64,000 nt of DNA, taken from the NCBI RefSeq assembly GCF_030272615.1, contig NC_081410.1:567877152-567941151 (forward strand), given 5' to 3'. Positions 32,772-44,084 of this stretch are shown one piece after another. Under the pieces are notes generated by a model. It worked only from the letters and a program-made list of their open reading frames with translations, was not told the origin of the DNA and did not search any database. The translations under genes and the position numbers were made by a program. Each line of letters starts with the position of its first letter. Within the stretch, counting starts at the first letter, position 1. Origin of the DNA: Cryptomeria japonica. Its lineage: Eukaryota > Streptophyta > Pinopsida > Cupressales > Cupressaceae.

Positions 32772-33497
32772 TGTAAATGATGTTCAATTTACATTCAATA
32801 TGCAAGTTATATTCTATTAACTAATTTTATTATTGCCTTAATGTATATATCTGACTAGCTTCTTGTTTGTGGCAGGTGAGAGGAGCATTTAATATTTTCT
32901 ATGTCCTATCTCACGAATTCCACTCAATATAAGTATATAGCAAAATGGGGCACGGTCAAGCAATGCCTTGATCAGTCATGACCGATCAAGACATTACTTG
33001 ATCGTGCCTCTTTGTTTATGCTAAACAAATGCATGTTCAACATTAATGCCAATCGGTGTGGGAGTAGTATTACAACCGATGTATATCGGTGTTTGCTTAA
33101 TGCTAACAACCGATACTTATCGGTGTGTTAGCCTTAACAACCGATAACTATCGGTGACCTTTGTTATATTTCCACCCGATATATCATATGCAACCCGATA
33201 TATTATATGCAACCCGATATATATTAATCGATGTTTTCATTAATCATTTATTTATCATTATTTATGTTAATCGATATACATCTAAATACAATATTTATTA
33301 GATCGATGAACATAACCAAAATACATAGTATGATTATCAATAGGTTGTTTATATGCAAATGTAGAATGGCTATCAAAGAGGAATTAATTGTTTGAAGGTT
33401 TTATCATAGTTTTGCGATATGATAAATGATTGAATGAGAGACTTCATTTTATCTCTCATTCAATCATTTATCTTACCGAAGTTGTCATGCGTTAACA
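32772..33497 (-). repeat. 3' LTR of copia element G
   Basis: The 726-base LTR contains an array of CCGATA-type words facing TATCGG, giving palindromes such as CCGATAACTATCGG (33030-33170), then ACCCGATATAT repeats (33175-33225). Near its end is a long inverted repeat: AAATGATTGAATGAGAGA (33424-33441) against TCTCTCATTCAATCATTT (33453-33470). Confidence 0.9.
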
Positions 33498-33584
33498 CTC
33501 CCTCTTAGCTAGGTAAGATGAATGTAGACAATATATTCAAGCATCACAATTCAATTGATAGTAATCATTTTAGACATTCATGGG

Positions 33585-33940
33585 AAATCATACCACCTAA
33601 TCATATGGTATGAAGTATCACCTAAACACGTGATACTAAAGTTCATCACATCAATCTTGTGATTTACAAGATATCACCTAAGCATGTGATAACAGTATTG
33701 CCTACACATGCAATACTTAAGGATAATCATATGAGAAAGATTAATTTCTCACCTTATCCAAGTTGTGATATGTGCACTAACACTATACAAATGTTTTATC
33801 ACAACACAATCATGGCGCATCCATGACACACCAGAGATCCAACATGATAACCGGTTTGGACATTACAAGATCGTCACCTTATAATGTCCCCATACAAGTG
33901 TTCACTATCTTGAGAGATCGTCACCTCTTAGATGTGAACC
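33585..33940 (-). repeat. Hairpins with shared loops and different stems in the 3' region of G
   Basis: Plus-strand coordinates. Stems CATACCA/TGGTATG (33589-33612), AGTATCAC/GTGATACT (33614-33637), TATCAC/GTGATA (33672-33691) and AGTATTGC/GCAATACT (33694-33717) enclose loops CTAATCAT, CTAAACAC, CTAAGCAT and CTACACAT (consensus CTAANCAY). A plain hairpin ATCACA/TGTGAT lies between them. Two further hairpins (33858-33889 and 33910-33931) share the loop ATCGTCAC with unrelated stems. The stretch is noncoding, between the RNase H end and the 3' LTR of the minus-strand element. Confidence 0.65.
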
Positions 33941-34119
33941 CAGGGGATAGAATCCAAAAATTGTCCTAACATGACAAAGAGGTTTACACATTAAACATCT
34001 TATAGGTATGCAAAGATATATTGCAAAGCAAATTACCTTTCTATCATACCTAAGCCTTTTCTGAAGTGATCAACCTTTACTCTGGAAAGGGGTTTGGTCA
34101 GAATGTCTGCAGTTTGATC

Positions 34120-35797
34120 TCATGTACAAACATATTCCAGTTGGATAGCATTCCTATCTACCATATCTCGCACATAGTGGTATGGAATCTCAATATGCTT
34201 GGATCTGTCATGAAATATTGGGTTTACTGAAAGTTTTATGCAGCTCTGGTTGTCATAGTGTATAACAGTGGGTTCCATAGGTTCTCCAAACAACCCCACA
34301 AGCAACTTCCTAAGCCATACTGCCTCTCGGGCAACCATAGAAGCTGCAATGTATTCTGCCTCGATGGAACTATGAGCTACAGAAGACTGCTTCCTATTGA
34401 TCCAAGATATCATAGTTGAACCTAGAATGAAGCAACACCCTGAAGTGCTTTTCATGTCTATCACACTTCCAACCCAATCTGAATCTGTAAATCCATCTAG
34501 GACCTTCTTGTATTTGAGACCAAGGTTTAGAGTACCTTGTAGGTACCTCATAATGTATTTCATTGCAACCAGGTGTATCTCCTTTGGTTCACACATAAAC
34601 TGACTTAGAGCATTAACTGCATAACAGATATCTGGTCTTGTATTTACCAGGTACATCAAGGACCCAATCATCTGTTTGTATTGAGTAGGATCAATGGGTT
34701 GTGACTCTGCTGCTGCTTCTTTAAGTTTATGTAAGTTGGTTTCCATAGGAGAGGTCATGGGTCTACAATTTACATTTTGAATCTCTTCAAAATATCCAAA
34801 GTGTACTTTCCTTGGTTTAGTATAATGTTGTCAGAATTCTGCCATACTTCCAATCCTAGAAAGTAATGAAGGAGTCAAGGTGATGATTTCCTGTGATTAA
34901 TAAGTCATCAACATATAAAATTAATATTAGCATAGCACCTTTATTTCTTTTGTAGTAGAGATTAGGATGTGCATCATTTTTGGAGAAGCCTAGTCCTGAG
35001 AGATTGGTGTCTATTCTTTCATACCAGGCCTTGGGAGCCTATTTGAGCCTATAGAGATCTTTCTTGAGTCTACACACATGAGACTCTGCATCATGAATTT
35101 CAAAACCTTCAGGTTGCTCGAGGTAGACTTATGAGATCTCACCATTTAGAAAAGTTGTCTTAACATCCATTTGGTGTACCTTCCATCCTTTTGTTGCTGC
35201 AATGGCTAATATAGCTCTTACTGATGTATACCTGGCAACAGGTGCAAAGGTTTCTTTATAGTCTATTCCCTCCCTTTGTGAGAAGCCTTTGGCTACAAAT
35301 CTGGCCTTGTATTTTTCAATACTATCATCTACAGCATGTTTGATTTTGAATAACCATTTAGATGAAACCATAGATTTCTTGGTTGGCCTAGGAACAATCT
35401 CCCAAACATCATTTTTCATAATGGATTGATAATCTTCAGACATGACATCCTTCCATACTTGACTTTCAAGTGCATCTGATACATTGTTTGGTTCAGCGTT
35501 AGGGAGGTCATTCATAAGGGCAACATAGCTAGTGAATTTATTAGGCCTTTTGCTTTCTCTGAAGGTTCCTAAGGGAGCAACAAACTTCTGAGCTTCTTCT
35601 ACAATTTTGGTGGCCCATAGTAGTCTTTTCTTGAGGTTTTCTCTAGGTGGACTTAGAGTTTCACTCATAGTTTCCTCAGGATTCTCCCTCTGAAGCTCAG
35701 GAGTAGGATCTCTATCTAAGCTAGGGTTGGGAATATAGACTTCAAGATCTAGAGAGCTTTGGGCTCTTTTGAAGGCTAAGTTTTCTTCAAATATCAC
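34120..35797 (-). pseudogene. Reverse transcriptase and RNase H of copia element G
   Basis: From 35797 the frame gives the copia linker and the RT start (WKDVMSEDYQSIMKNDVW, KARFVAKGFSQREGIDYKET, then VHQMDVKTTFLNGEI). The typical Ala of MDVKTAFLNG is Thr here. The catalytic YVDD is at 34915-34904. RNase H occupies 34758-34120, with GFTDSDWVGS and SSIEAEYIAA motifs. Stops between 35128 and 34759 break the frame. Confidence 0.88.
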
Positions 35798-36976
35798 ATC
35801 CCTACTTAGTTCAATATTCTTTTGACCAGGTATATATATCCTGTAGGCTTTGGAGGTTTCACTATATCCTACAAAGATTCCTCTTTTTCCAGAGGGCTCT
35901 AATTTTAATATTTTCTCCTTAGGTACATGAATATAGACATGGCATCCAAAAATCCTAAGGTGGCTTATATCTGGTTTTGATTTAGTAAAGACTTCCTCAG
36001 GAGTCTAGTCTTCAAGATGAGAGTGAGGACATCTGTTTTGAATATATACTGCAGTCCTAGTTGCTTCTGCCCAAAGATTGATATTTAGATTCTGATCAAG
36101 AATCATAGCTTTGGCAGCTTCAACGATTGTCCTATTTTTCCTTTCTACTATCCCATTTTGTTGAGGGTTGTAAGGTATTGTTAACTCCCTCTTAATCCTT
36201 GAATTTTTACAAAACTCTTTAAATAATTATGATGTGTATTCCCCCCCATTATCAATTCTTAGAGTTTTAATTTTGTTTCCTGAGTAGTTCTATGTTAGTG
36301 ATTTGAATTCTTTAAACCTATTAAGGATCTCTTCTAATTCTTTACATTTCATAAAGTACATCCAGGTTTTCCTAGAGTAGTCATCGACAAATATTACATA
36401 ATAAAGAAATCCCCCCAAAGAATTTACAGACATAGGTCCACATACATCATAATGAACTAACTCTAAAATTTTACTTGTTTTCCTAGTACTACTCTGAAAA
36501 GCACCCTTAGTATTTTTACCTAGGGCACATCCTCTGCATGCCCCTAAATGATATTGCTTTAGCTTAGGTAGACCCGTGACAAGGTCTCCCATTGGTGATA
36601 AAGCTCTAAAATTTAGGTGGCCTAGTCTTCTATGCCATATTTCATTGGCATCTGTAGTTTCATGAATTAGGGCTAAGTTGGGCTCTCTGCATAGCTCATA
36701 TAAGTAGCCTTGTCTTTGACCAATTGTATTAGCTTTCTTGATAGATGAGTTCTTTGGCAAAGCCAACACTTTATTGTCTATGAAGGTCACTTTGTATCCA
36801 TTGTCCTCTAGTGCTGATATTGAGACAAGATTCCTCTTAATGCCTGGAACATATAGCACTCCTCTAAGTTGTAATGATACACCTGACTTTAGTTTGATGG
36901 TGCAGTTTCCAACTCCTTTGATAGGGTGTGTGGAGTCATCTCTGATGGTTACCTCTTCATCATTCTCCTCTTTCAT
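35798..36976 (-). pseudogene. Protease end and integrase of copia element G
   Basis: The N-terminal HHCC finger reads HRRLGHLN and then CRGCALGK (near 36620-36520). The catalytic core has VHYDVCGPM with the first Asp, IDNGGEYT (near 36260) with the second, and QNGIVERKNRT (near 36150) with the Glu. The three acidic residues are all present, but TAG stops near 36290 and near 36010 interrupt the frame. Confidence 0.88.
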
Positions 36977-36997
36977 GGAGTCTAGTACTTCTCTGAA

Positions 36998-37907
36998 TCA
37001 TGTGATGTGTCTAGATGAGCCATTGTCGATCACCCAGGAGTTCACTTTGTTTGATGCTTGATTTGTGAGTGTTGAATAGAGTACATACTTCTCGGAGTCC
37101 TCTTCCCTTTTCGATTTTCTTGTTTTGGCAAATGTGGCTTGTTTAGCTCTTTCTAGACATTTGACAACATAGTGCCCAAATTTGTCACATCTGTAACACT
37201 GAATTTGAGAGAGGTCCTTCTTGAAAGAGTTCTTGTTGTGACGACCTTTTCTCTTCCTGGATTGCTTCTTCTTGCCCTTTCTGTCTGAGTTCGTAGTTAG
37301 AACTTGAAGATCTTCATCTATATTCTTTTGTTTGATTCCTTTCTTATTTTTCCTTGATTCCTCTTGGAGACAGTCAACCTTTATCCTATCGAATTTTGGA
37401 AAGTTATCCCTTGCACTGACGCCTTGGACGAACGCTTCCCAGATACTAGGCAACCCATCTAAAGTAATGAGGGTTAATTCTTTGCTTTGGATCTCATATC
37501 CAAGGGTTGCTAGTTCATCCCTTAAGGTAGATATCCGCATGAAGTAGGCATTGACTGATTCTCCTTTTATCATGGTTATATAATTTATCTCTTTTTAGAG
37601 CCAAGGTTCTACTGGCATTGGATATCTCAAAAGCGTCTTCAAGTGCTTTGAACATGTTGAAGGTTGTTTCATGTTTCTTTATAATGGGCATAATATTGTT
37701 CCTTACCCCATCAACTATTATTTTGATAGCCTTATAATTTCCTTCTCTCCAAATTGCTTGATCAGGTTCAGTCTCAGGCTCTTTAGTTTCATTCTTTACA
37801 AATGATTCAACTTTGTTATCTTTTAGAATCATTTGAATTCTGAATTTCCATGTGGAGAAGTCGTCACCTCCTGCAAGTCTGTCTTCAAATCTGATAGCGC
37901 TGGCCAT
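36998..37907 (-). pseudogene. Gag and protease start of copia element G
   Basis: Gag starts MASAIRFEDRLAGGDDFSTW and continues into a second frame after a one-base shift near 37550. A CCHC zinc knuckle CYRCDKFGHYVVKC lies near 37200, after a lysine-rich stretch. The protease begins WVIDNGSSRHIT: the usual DSG is DNG, so the catalytic triad is changed. A TGA directly after HIT separates it from the next part, which is in the same frame. Confidence 0.85.
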
Positions 37908-37999
37908 TGATAGGATTGTGATGTTGAATATATACTTGATTTGGATTTTAGGTAAAATTGAACAGCCTCAGGTTCGATTTAACTATAGCTATGATACCA

Positions 38000-38771
38000 T
38001 GTAAATGATGTTCAATTTACATTCAATATGCAAGTTATATTCTATTAAGTAATTTTATTATTGCCTTAATGTATATATCTGACTATCTTCTTGTTTGTGG
38101 CAGGTGAGAGGAGCATTTAATATTTTCTATGTCCTATCTCACGAATGCCACTCAATATAAGTATATAACAAATGGGGCATGGTCAAGCAATGCCTTGATC
38201 GGTCATGACCGATCAAGACATTACTTGATCGTGCCTCTTTGTTTATACTAAACAAACGCATGTTCAACGTTAATGCCAATCGGTGTGGGAGTAGTATTAC
38301 AATCGATGTCTATTTGTGTTTGCTTAATGCTAACAGCTGATAGTTATCGGTGTGTTAGCCTTAACAACCGATAACTATCGGTGTAGACTAGCACACCGAT
38401 AACTATCGGTGACCTTTGTTATATTGCCACCCAATATATCATATGCAACCCGATATATTATATGCATCCCGATATATTATATGCAACCCGATATATATTA
38501 ATCAGTGTTTTCATTAATCATTTATTTATCATTATTTATGTTAATCGATATACATCTAAATACAATATTTATTAGATCGATGAACATAACCAAAATACAT
38601 AGTAAGATTATCAATAGGTTGTTTATATGCAAATGTAGAATGGCTATCAAAGAGGAATTAATTGCTTGAAGGTTTTATCATAGTTTTGCGATATGTTAAA
38701 TGATTGAATGAGAGACTTCGTTTTATCTCTCATTCAATCATTTATCTTACCGAAGCTATCATGCGTTAACA
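38000..38771 (-). repeat. 5' LTR of copia element G
   Basis: The 772-base partner of the left LTR. It has one extra CCGATAACTATCGG-containing unit (near 38378-38410) and an additional CCGATATATTATATGCA unit (near 38460), which account for its greater length. Otherwise only scattered changes separate the two. Confidence 0.9.
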
Positions 38772-38849
38772 CAATTTTCATATTTTGAGTATCCAATTTA
38801 CCTAAAATAAAAGAGTAAAATTTAATCAATATTCAACCCTTTTCACACA

Positions 38850-41800
38850 AAGAAGGTTGAATCTACTTATCTCATCTCCTCCTTCACGTAATTTTGCGGA
38901 AATAGGTCTATTTTGCAGGCCTAAACTTATAAACCCTATTTCCCTCCATTACACCTCTATAGTTGCTATTGAAACTAAGCTTCGTAAACTTGAAATGTAT
39001 AGAGAGAAAGGGGTTATAAAGTCAAAGCTAAACTTCACTCGATTAAGGAAGGGAATAAAGTAACTAAACATTTCTTTAATTAGTTGAAGTATAAGAATAA
39101 GAAGGAATACTTTGGAGATATACAAAATGAGTTTGGAGAGGTTCTTACTAATCCAAAGGATATTAAAGCCTTGTTATATATTTTTTATGAATTTTTTTTC
39201 AAGAAGGACTCCCATTGGTAGTATGCCCAAGTTACTTTGGAAGACTTTTTCAAGGATCTCATTTCTAGAAAGGTGGATGTTAAATATAGTAGATTCCTTG
39301 ATCGAGATCCTTCTATTGAAGACTTGGAACATGTATTTTTAATGGCCGCTAACAAAAATCCTGGAATTGATGGATTTTTATTGAATTCCATCAAATTATG
39401 TGGTATTATATTAAATAATATATTTACTTGTTTATTTAGAAGCTTTGAGAGAAGGTTCACTCAGTCATAGAATTATCAAAGGGTTAATTAAGCTTCTTCC
39501 TAAAGGAAGAAATCAAGATTCTATCTTTGGTCTGCATTCGATTACATGACTGAATACTTCTTATAAAATCATTACTAAAGCTTTATCCTCAAGAATTAGG
39601 TCATTGGTCAAAGGGATAGTTAGACCTAAACAAAATGGGTTTTTAGTGGAAGATCATTCTTGGTAACTTAATTCTTGCTTGGGAAACTTGTGAGTGGGCT
39701 CAACAATTAGATCAAGATGCTTTGCTTATGAAGCTCGATTTTAATAAGGCCTATGATAGAATGAGGTGGAGATTTATCATCAAAATTTTGCAAGGGCTTG
39801 AATTTGACGCTACAATTTGTAAACAAGTTCAAATATTATTTTAGGATGCCAATGCCCATATTGTTATTAATAATTCTTTTTTCTTACAATGTTCTATTAG
39901 GCAGGGTTGTCCTCTTTCACCTTTTCTTTGGTATGGTTGTTAATGCCCTTGTTATCTATTGCATAAATTTAATCAATTGAATTGATTAAGGGTATCCATA
40001 TTCCTAATAATACAGTGGTCTTGAATTTCTATTTTGTTGATGATAGTTTGGCTTTCATTCAAATTTTTTAAATAAAAGTTAATAATGTTATGGATGCTCT
40101 AAAATTATACTATTTTCTTTCTAGCTTAAAATTAGCTCATCATAAAACTAAGTTTATTATGATCAAATCTAATCCAGTTCCTCATTAGATCCCTAAAGAA
40201 TGAAACCAAATCAAATATGGATAGATTATCAGATATCTAGGTATTCTCTTTGTCTTGGGGGTCTCTCTTTCTAAGATGTGGAATTGGTTCTTAGTTAAAT
40301 TAAAAATAAAGATCTTTAACTTGGGGAACAAATTTTTATCCTTGGCTAGTAAAATTTAGGATGTAAACTGAATTTTTCTCGCTTCACATGTGTATTATTC
40401 CTCTTGTTGGATGTCCTCTAAAAAAGGATATGATGATTTAAGAAAATAATTTGACAATTCCTATGGACTAATTGGGATGGAAAACTAGGTTTCAAAACCT
40501 CTTCTATACAATCTAAAGAGAAAGGTGGGTTGTGTTTATTAGATCTTAAGACTCAATGGGGTTTGTTTATCAACAAAGCCAATGATTAGAGTTGTTACTG
40601 GTGATGAACCTTGGGAAATCTTGATTTTTCATTGTATTCCTCTTGTTGAAATAACAAATGAAAGGTATTGGATGGATTGATAAAATTCTAATGGCTCCTT
40701 TCTTTTGGTTGAAGGTTTCGCCTCCTCTACAATCAATCTGGAAGGCCTAGCAACAAGTATGCAATTTTCTAACATGGAGGGAACCCCTTCAACATGGCTT
40801 TAGTTTTACCTCTTCTTCTATCAGGTGAAATAAAAACGTGCAATATCATGGGTAACCGCGAGCTATTATTTTTCCTAAACAAACTCATTGTTTGTTCAAA
40901 ATAGGTATGAAGTAGTTTTACGACATTTGGAATTTCAATTATATGGATTGGTTTAATTAGAAAAGTTGCAAAACTTCTTTCAGGTTAAACAACAGGTCTA
41001 CATGATTTATTACATTTGTGAAATCTTTGGTCCCTTTGGATGTTTCTATTAAGTTTGCACTCCTCTTCAGTATAGTGTCTTCAAAGATTGGGTTTAGCTT
41101 GGTAACATTCCCTTTGAAGAAAAAATATTTAAAACTCCTTCGTAACATAAAGTTAATGCCCATACTTAAGAATAAATGGGGTTGTAAATTTAATGAGAAT
41201 TGGAGTTTAAGTGATCAAATTTGGAGGTCCAAAGTTGAAGCTAATGCTCAGATACTTTCATGGAAAATATTACATTTTAAATTGTTAGTCAGCGATAGAT
41301 TGAAATAATTTTAGTTCCAACTAGTTAAGTGTCCCTTTTGTCAATGTGTTGAAAGTATAACACATTTTTTTGGGATTACCTTTTTGCCAAGGAAATGCTC
41401 TGCTATATTTGATCATATTCTTTCTATGTTTTATCACGTTTTGAGTTGGAAAGAAGTCATTTAGGGCCTTGGTTGGCATACTAATATGGTTATTGATTCC
41501 ATGAGACACTATTTTGTTGCATATTTGGAAAAGTAGATATTTAGCAGTGTTTTCTAATCAGATCACTCATCTTGGAGTAGAAATGCTATGGTTTTACTAT
41601 GACATCTTGTTACAACTTGCCTCTTTATGTTTTCAATTGAAGAAGGATGTTACCTACAACATACATTTGGAAGGCGAAGGGGGAAATTTTTCCCGCCCCC
41701 ACAAACCCCTCCTAGTGCAGGTGTCCCTACCCCTCCTTGAGTTGGGTCTAGGTTGTTGTTGAATTGTGAGGTTTTGTTGTTGCATTTGCATTTTTTATAG

Positions 41801-42175
41801 TCTCTGACTATGTAAAGGGTCAGCGCCCTAGTTATCGCTACTTTTTTAACAAAAAACATACATTTGGAAGAGATCAAATACCAACTTATGCACCTACATG
41901 AAGTGGATCCCAGAGGTTCTAGATAGCTCCAACAACTATTTGAACTTCAAGTTTAATATTTGCCACAATGTAATTTGTATAGTTTGTTGCTGATTTCTTT
42001 GGATCACATTTTTCTACAATGTAATTTGTATAGTTTGTTGCCGATTACTTTAGATTTGTTGTTTAGTTGTCTTGTAATGGATACTTTGTAATTTCCTATT
42101 ATATCTTGCTTCTTGAAATGTTATTCTTACTTTGTAATCAGCTTTGCTCAATATATAAAAAATATTACAAACAAT
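38850..42175 (+). mobile_element. Decayed L1-type LINE, ORF2 part and 3' tail
   Basis: Fragments in several plus-strand frames carry non-LTR reverse transcriptase motifs: NKNPGIDGF (near 39355), LKLDFNKAYDRMRW with catalytic Asp (near 39731), IRQGCPLSPF (near 39896) and FYFVDDSLAFI (near 40027). Near 41220-41400 there is a zinc-binding reverse-transcriptase C-terminal region (WRSKVEANAQILSWK, then CPFCQCVESITHFF). Many stops and shifts make it inactive. The 3' part contains a direct repeat of CAATGTAATTTGTATAGTTT (41964 and 42018) and ends in an AT-rich tail near 42175. The endonuclease and ORF1 are not seen. Confidence 0.85.
41658..41870 (+). mobile_element. 181-bp LINE-tail insertion with a 16-bp target duplication
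   Basis: Perfect 16-base copies of AACATACATTTGGAAG lie at 41658-41673 and 41855-41870. The insert between them ends GGGTCAGCGCCCTAG...CTACTTTTTTAACAAAA, which resembles the 3' end of plant L1 elements, 5'-truncated. The target is the older LINE, so this is nested target-primed reverse transcription. Confidence 0.8.
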
Positions 42176-42179
42176 ATAA

Positions 42180-43880
42180 TGATGATACATTACGCTTCTT
42201 ATTATTAACCAGTTGCTAGAGAGTTTAAGGCCATCACTTTTATAGACAAATATTAAACATATATCTATTGCTCACAAGAAAAACTCAAGTTCCTCATGTC
42301 GATTAAGCACAAATGGTTCAAGTAATAACTTGAATAAATTACTTGATAGAGAGAATATTAAAAAAATTACAACGTTGCTAATGAAGTGGATCCATAAAAA
42401 ATAAATCTATTGTATCTTCTATGGTCAATTCTAATTTTTTGAAAATGCCCAATCATTTTGAATCATATCAATATGAAAAGGATCCACTATAGCATGGAAA
42501 AAGTCTAGATATTGGAGAAAATACAATAAAATGATTTTTTGCATAAAATATTGAACCATGGAACCAACAATATTCTATAAATATGCATAACATGTTGATA
42601 AAGTGATACATTCTCCTTTGATCATATGTTTTTCAATTAACACTTTGTAAGCAGCAATGTAATATGCTAGGATAATTTAATTGGGCTAATTTATCGTGTC
42701 TCACTTCCCTCATTGGTCCATGTGTTAGTTTATTGACAATTTGTTTTTTCATGTGTGATCTAATGATAAGTCATTACAAATTTTATACATTTTTTATTGT
42801 ATTTTCTATAACTTGCAATATAATGATCTCCAATTTATCAAGATAAACTTATGAATATCATGAATTTGATCCTTAAAGATGGTGTGAATGCATGTATATT
42901 CATGAACAAGTGGATCAAGCATAACATTGGACAAAAATGATTGTGGTGTTGTTATAAAATTTAGAAAAATAATGAAACTTAAAAAGAGATGCCATATTGT
43001 AAATATAGAGGAGGTTCATATGAATTACCTTTTATATTTTCATTTTAACTCTAGGACCTATAATTGATGCCCCATAGTAAATAATCTTCTTTTCCTATCA
43101 CTTGTTTTACTTTCAATTCCTAATGTTATATACCTTGTTACCCATATATCTGCATTAGGCCTTCTAGGTCATCTTATTAGATGGGTCAACTTTGGCAATT
43201 GACCAAGGTGGAATAAGAGTGATCTCTCTGATGTAAGGAGTTTCTTTGGATGGATTTCTAACATCATATGGTAGATGGCATCATGTGACAAAAAAAATTT
43301 AAGTTCATAATCTTCTTTTCTTTTCCTTTGTAAATCATGCACTTTAGTTTTGTGTGGAAGGTGAATGTGCAATATAATACAAATGTCATTGTGTCTTTTT
43401 TAATAAAAGAATTATTCCCTTTTTCAATTTTTTTTTCTCTTCTATTTTTTTTAATATTATTAAATGGATTTACAAGACCCTACTCCTTCAACAAGAACTC
43501 GGATTCTATATTTAAATAAGAGTATCAAAGGTATACTTTATATTAGCATTAGAGTGATATAGTAGAAGTGTTGTGGGCTCATATTCCATAGGTCTCAAGA
43601 TCAATTTTATATCTGGAAAATAAAATATTAAAATGAGTTCAAAGACTTTCAGAGCAAACATGGGGTCATGGGGTGAAGTAAAAAAATAATACTCCATTAT
43701 CCAAAATCAATCCTCTCTATTGAATACATAAGTACAACCAAATGATAGATATTCAAGTAAAAATATTCATGGAAATTATGTATTGGATGGAAAATCAAAA
43801 TCTTGTTGGTATGTGGTGATTGATCATGTTGTTGGGCTTAAATTTTGTTCGCTATGTTAGTCATTTTTTTCTCCAAAATC
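42180..43880. other. AT-rich sequence without recognised genes
   Basis: Short ORFs only, none with a recognisable domain. The composition is uniformly AT-rich with long T and A runs (for example near 43425-43455). I see no RNA gene or clear transposon terminus. Confidence 0.4.
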
Positions 43881-43884
43881 AATT

Positions 43885-44080
43885 AATGGGGGAGTATAGG
43901 GGGTGGAGCCCCTCTTGTGGGGCCCAGGGGGAAAATCTCCCTAATGGGGCCCAGGGGTAAAGCCTACAGTAGGGGTTTGGGGGCAACACCCCTAACGGGG
44001 GTTGTTGGGGTTAGCATCCTCAATTGGGGAATCAGGGGTAGCGTCCCTAGTTGAGTGATTGGGGGCAACTCCCTGAAGCA
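43885..44080 (+). repeat. G-rich imperfect tandem repeat
   Basis: About seven degenerate units of 25-30 bases, each with a run of GGGG or GGGGG followed by CAAC, CCCA or TAGC and a CCCT or CCCC partner (for example GGGGGCAACACCCC). G runs of four or more are spaced closely enough for G-quadruplex formation, and each unit can also form a GGGG/CCCC hairpin. Its surroundings are AT-rich, so the patch stands out. Confidence 0.7.
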
Positions 44081-44084
44081 AAAA

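Larger units (their letters stand above)
32767..38776 (-). mobile_element. Element G: Ty1/copia retrotransposon with perfect CAATT target duplication
   Basis: LTRs at 32772-33497 and 38000-38771 both begin TGTAAATGATG and end GTTAACA, flanked by CAATT on each side (32767-32771 and 38772-38776). Directly inside the right LTR the minus strand reads TGGTATCATAGC, a primer-binding site for initiator tRNA-Met. Coding order on the minus strand is Gag, protease, integrase, reverse transcriptase, RNase H, which is the copia order. Several stops and frameshifts make this copy inactive. Confidence 0.93.
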
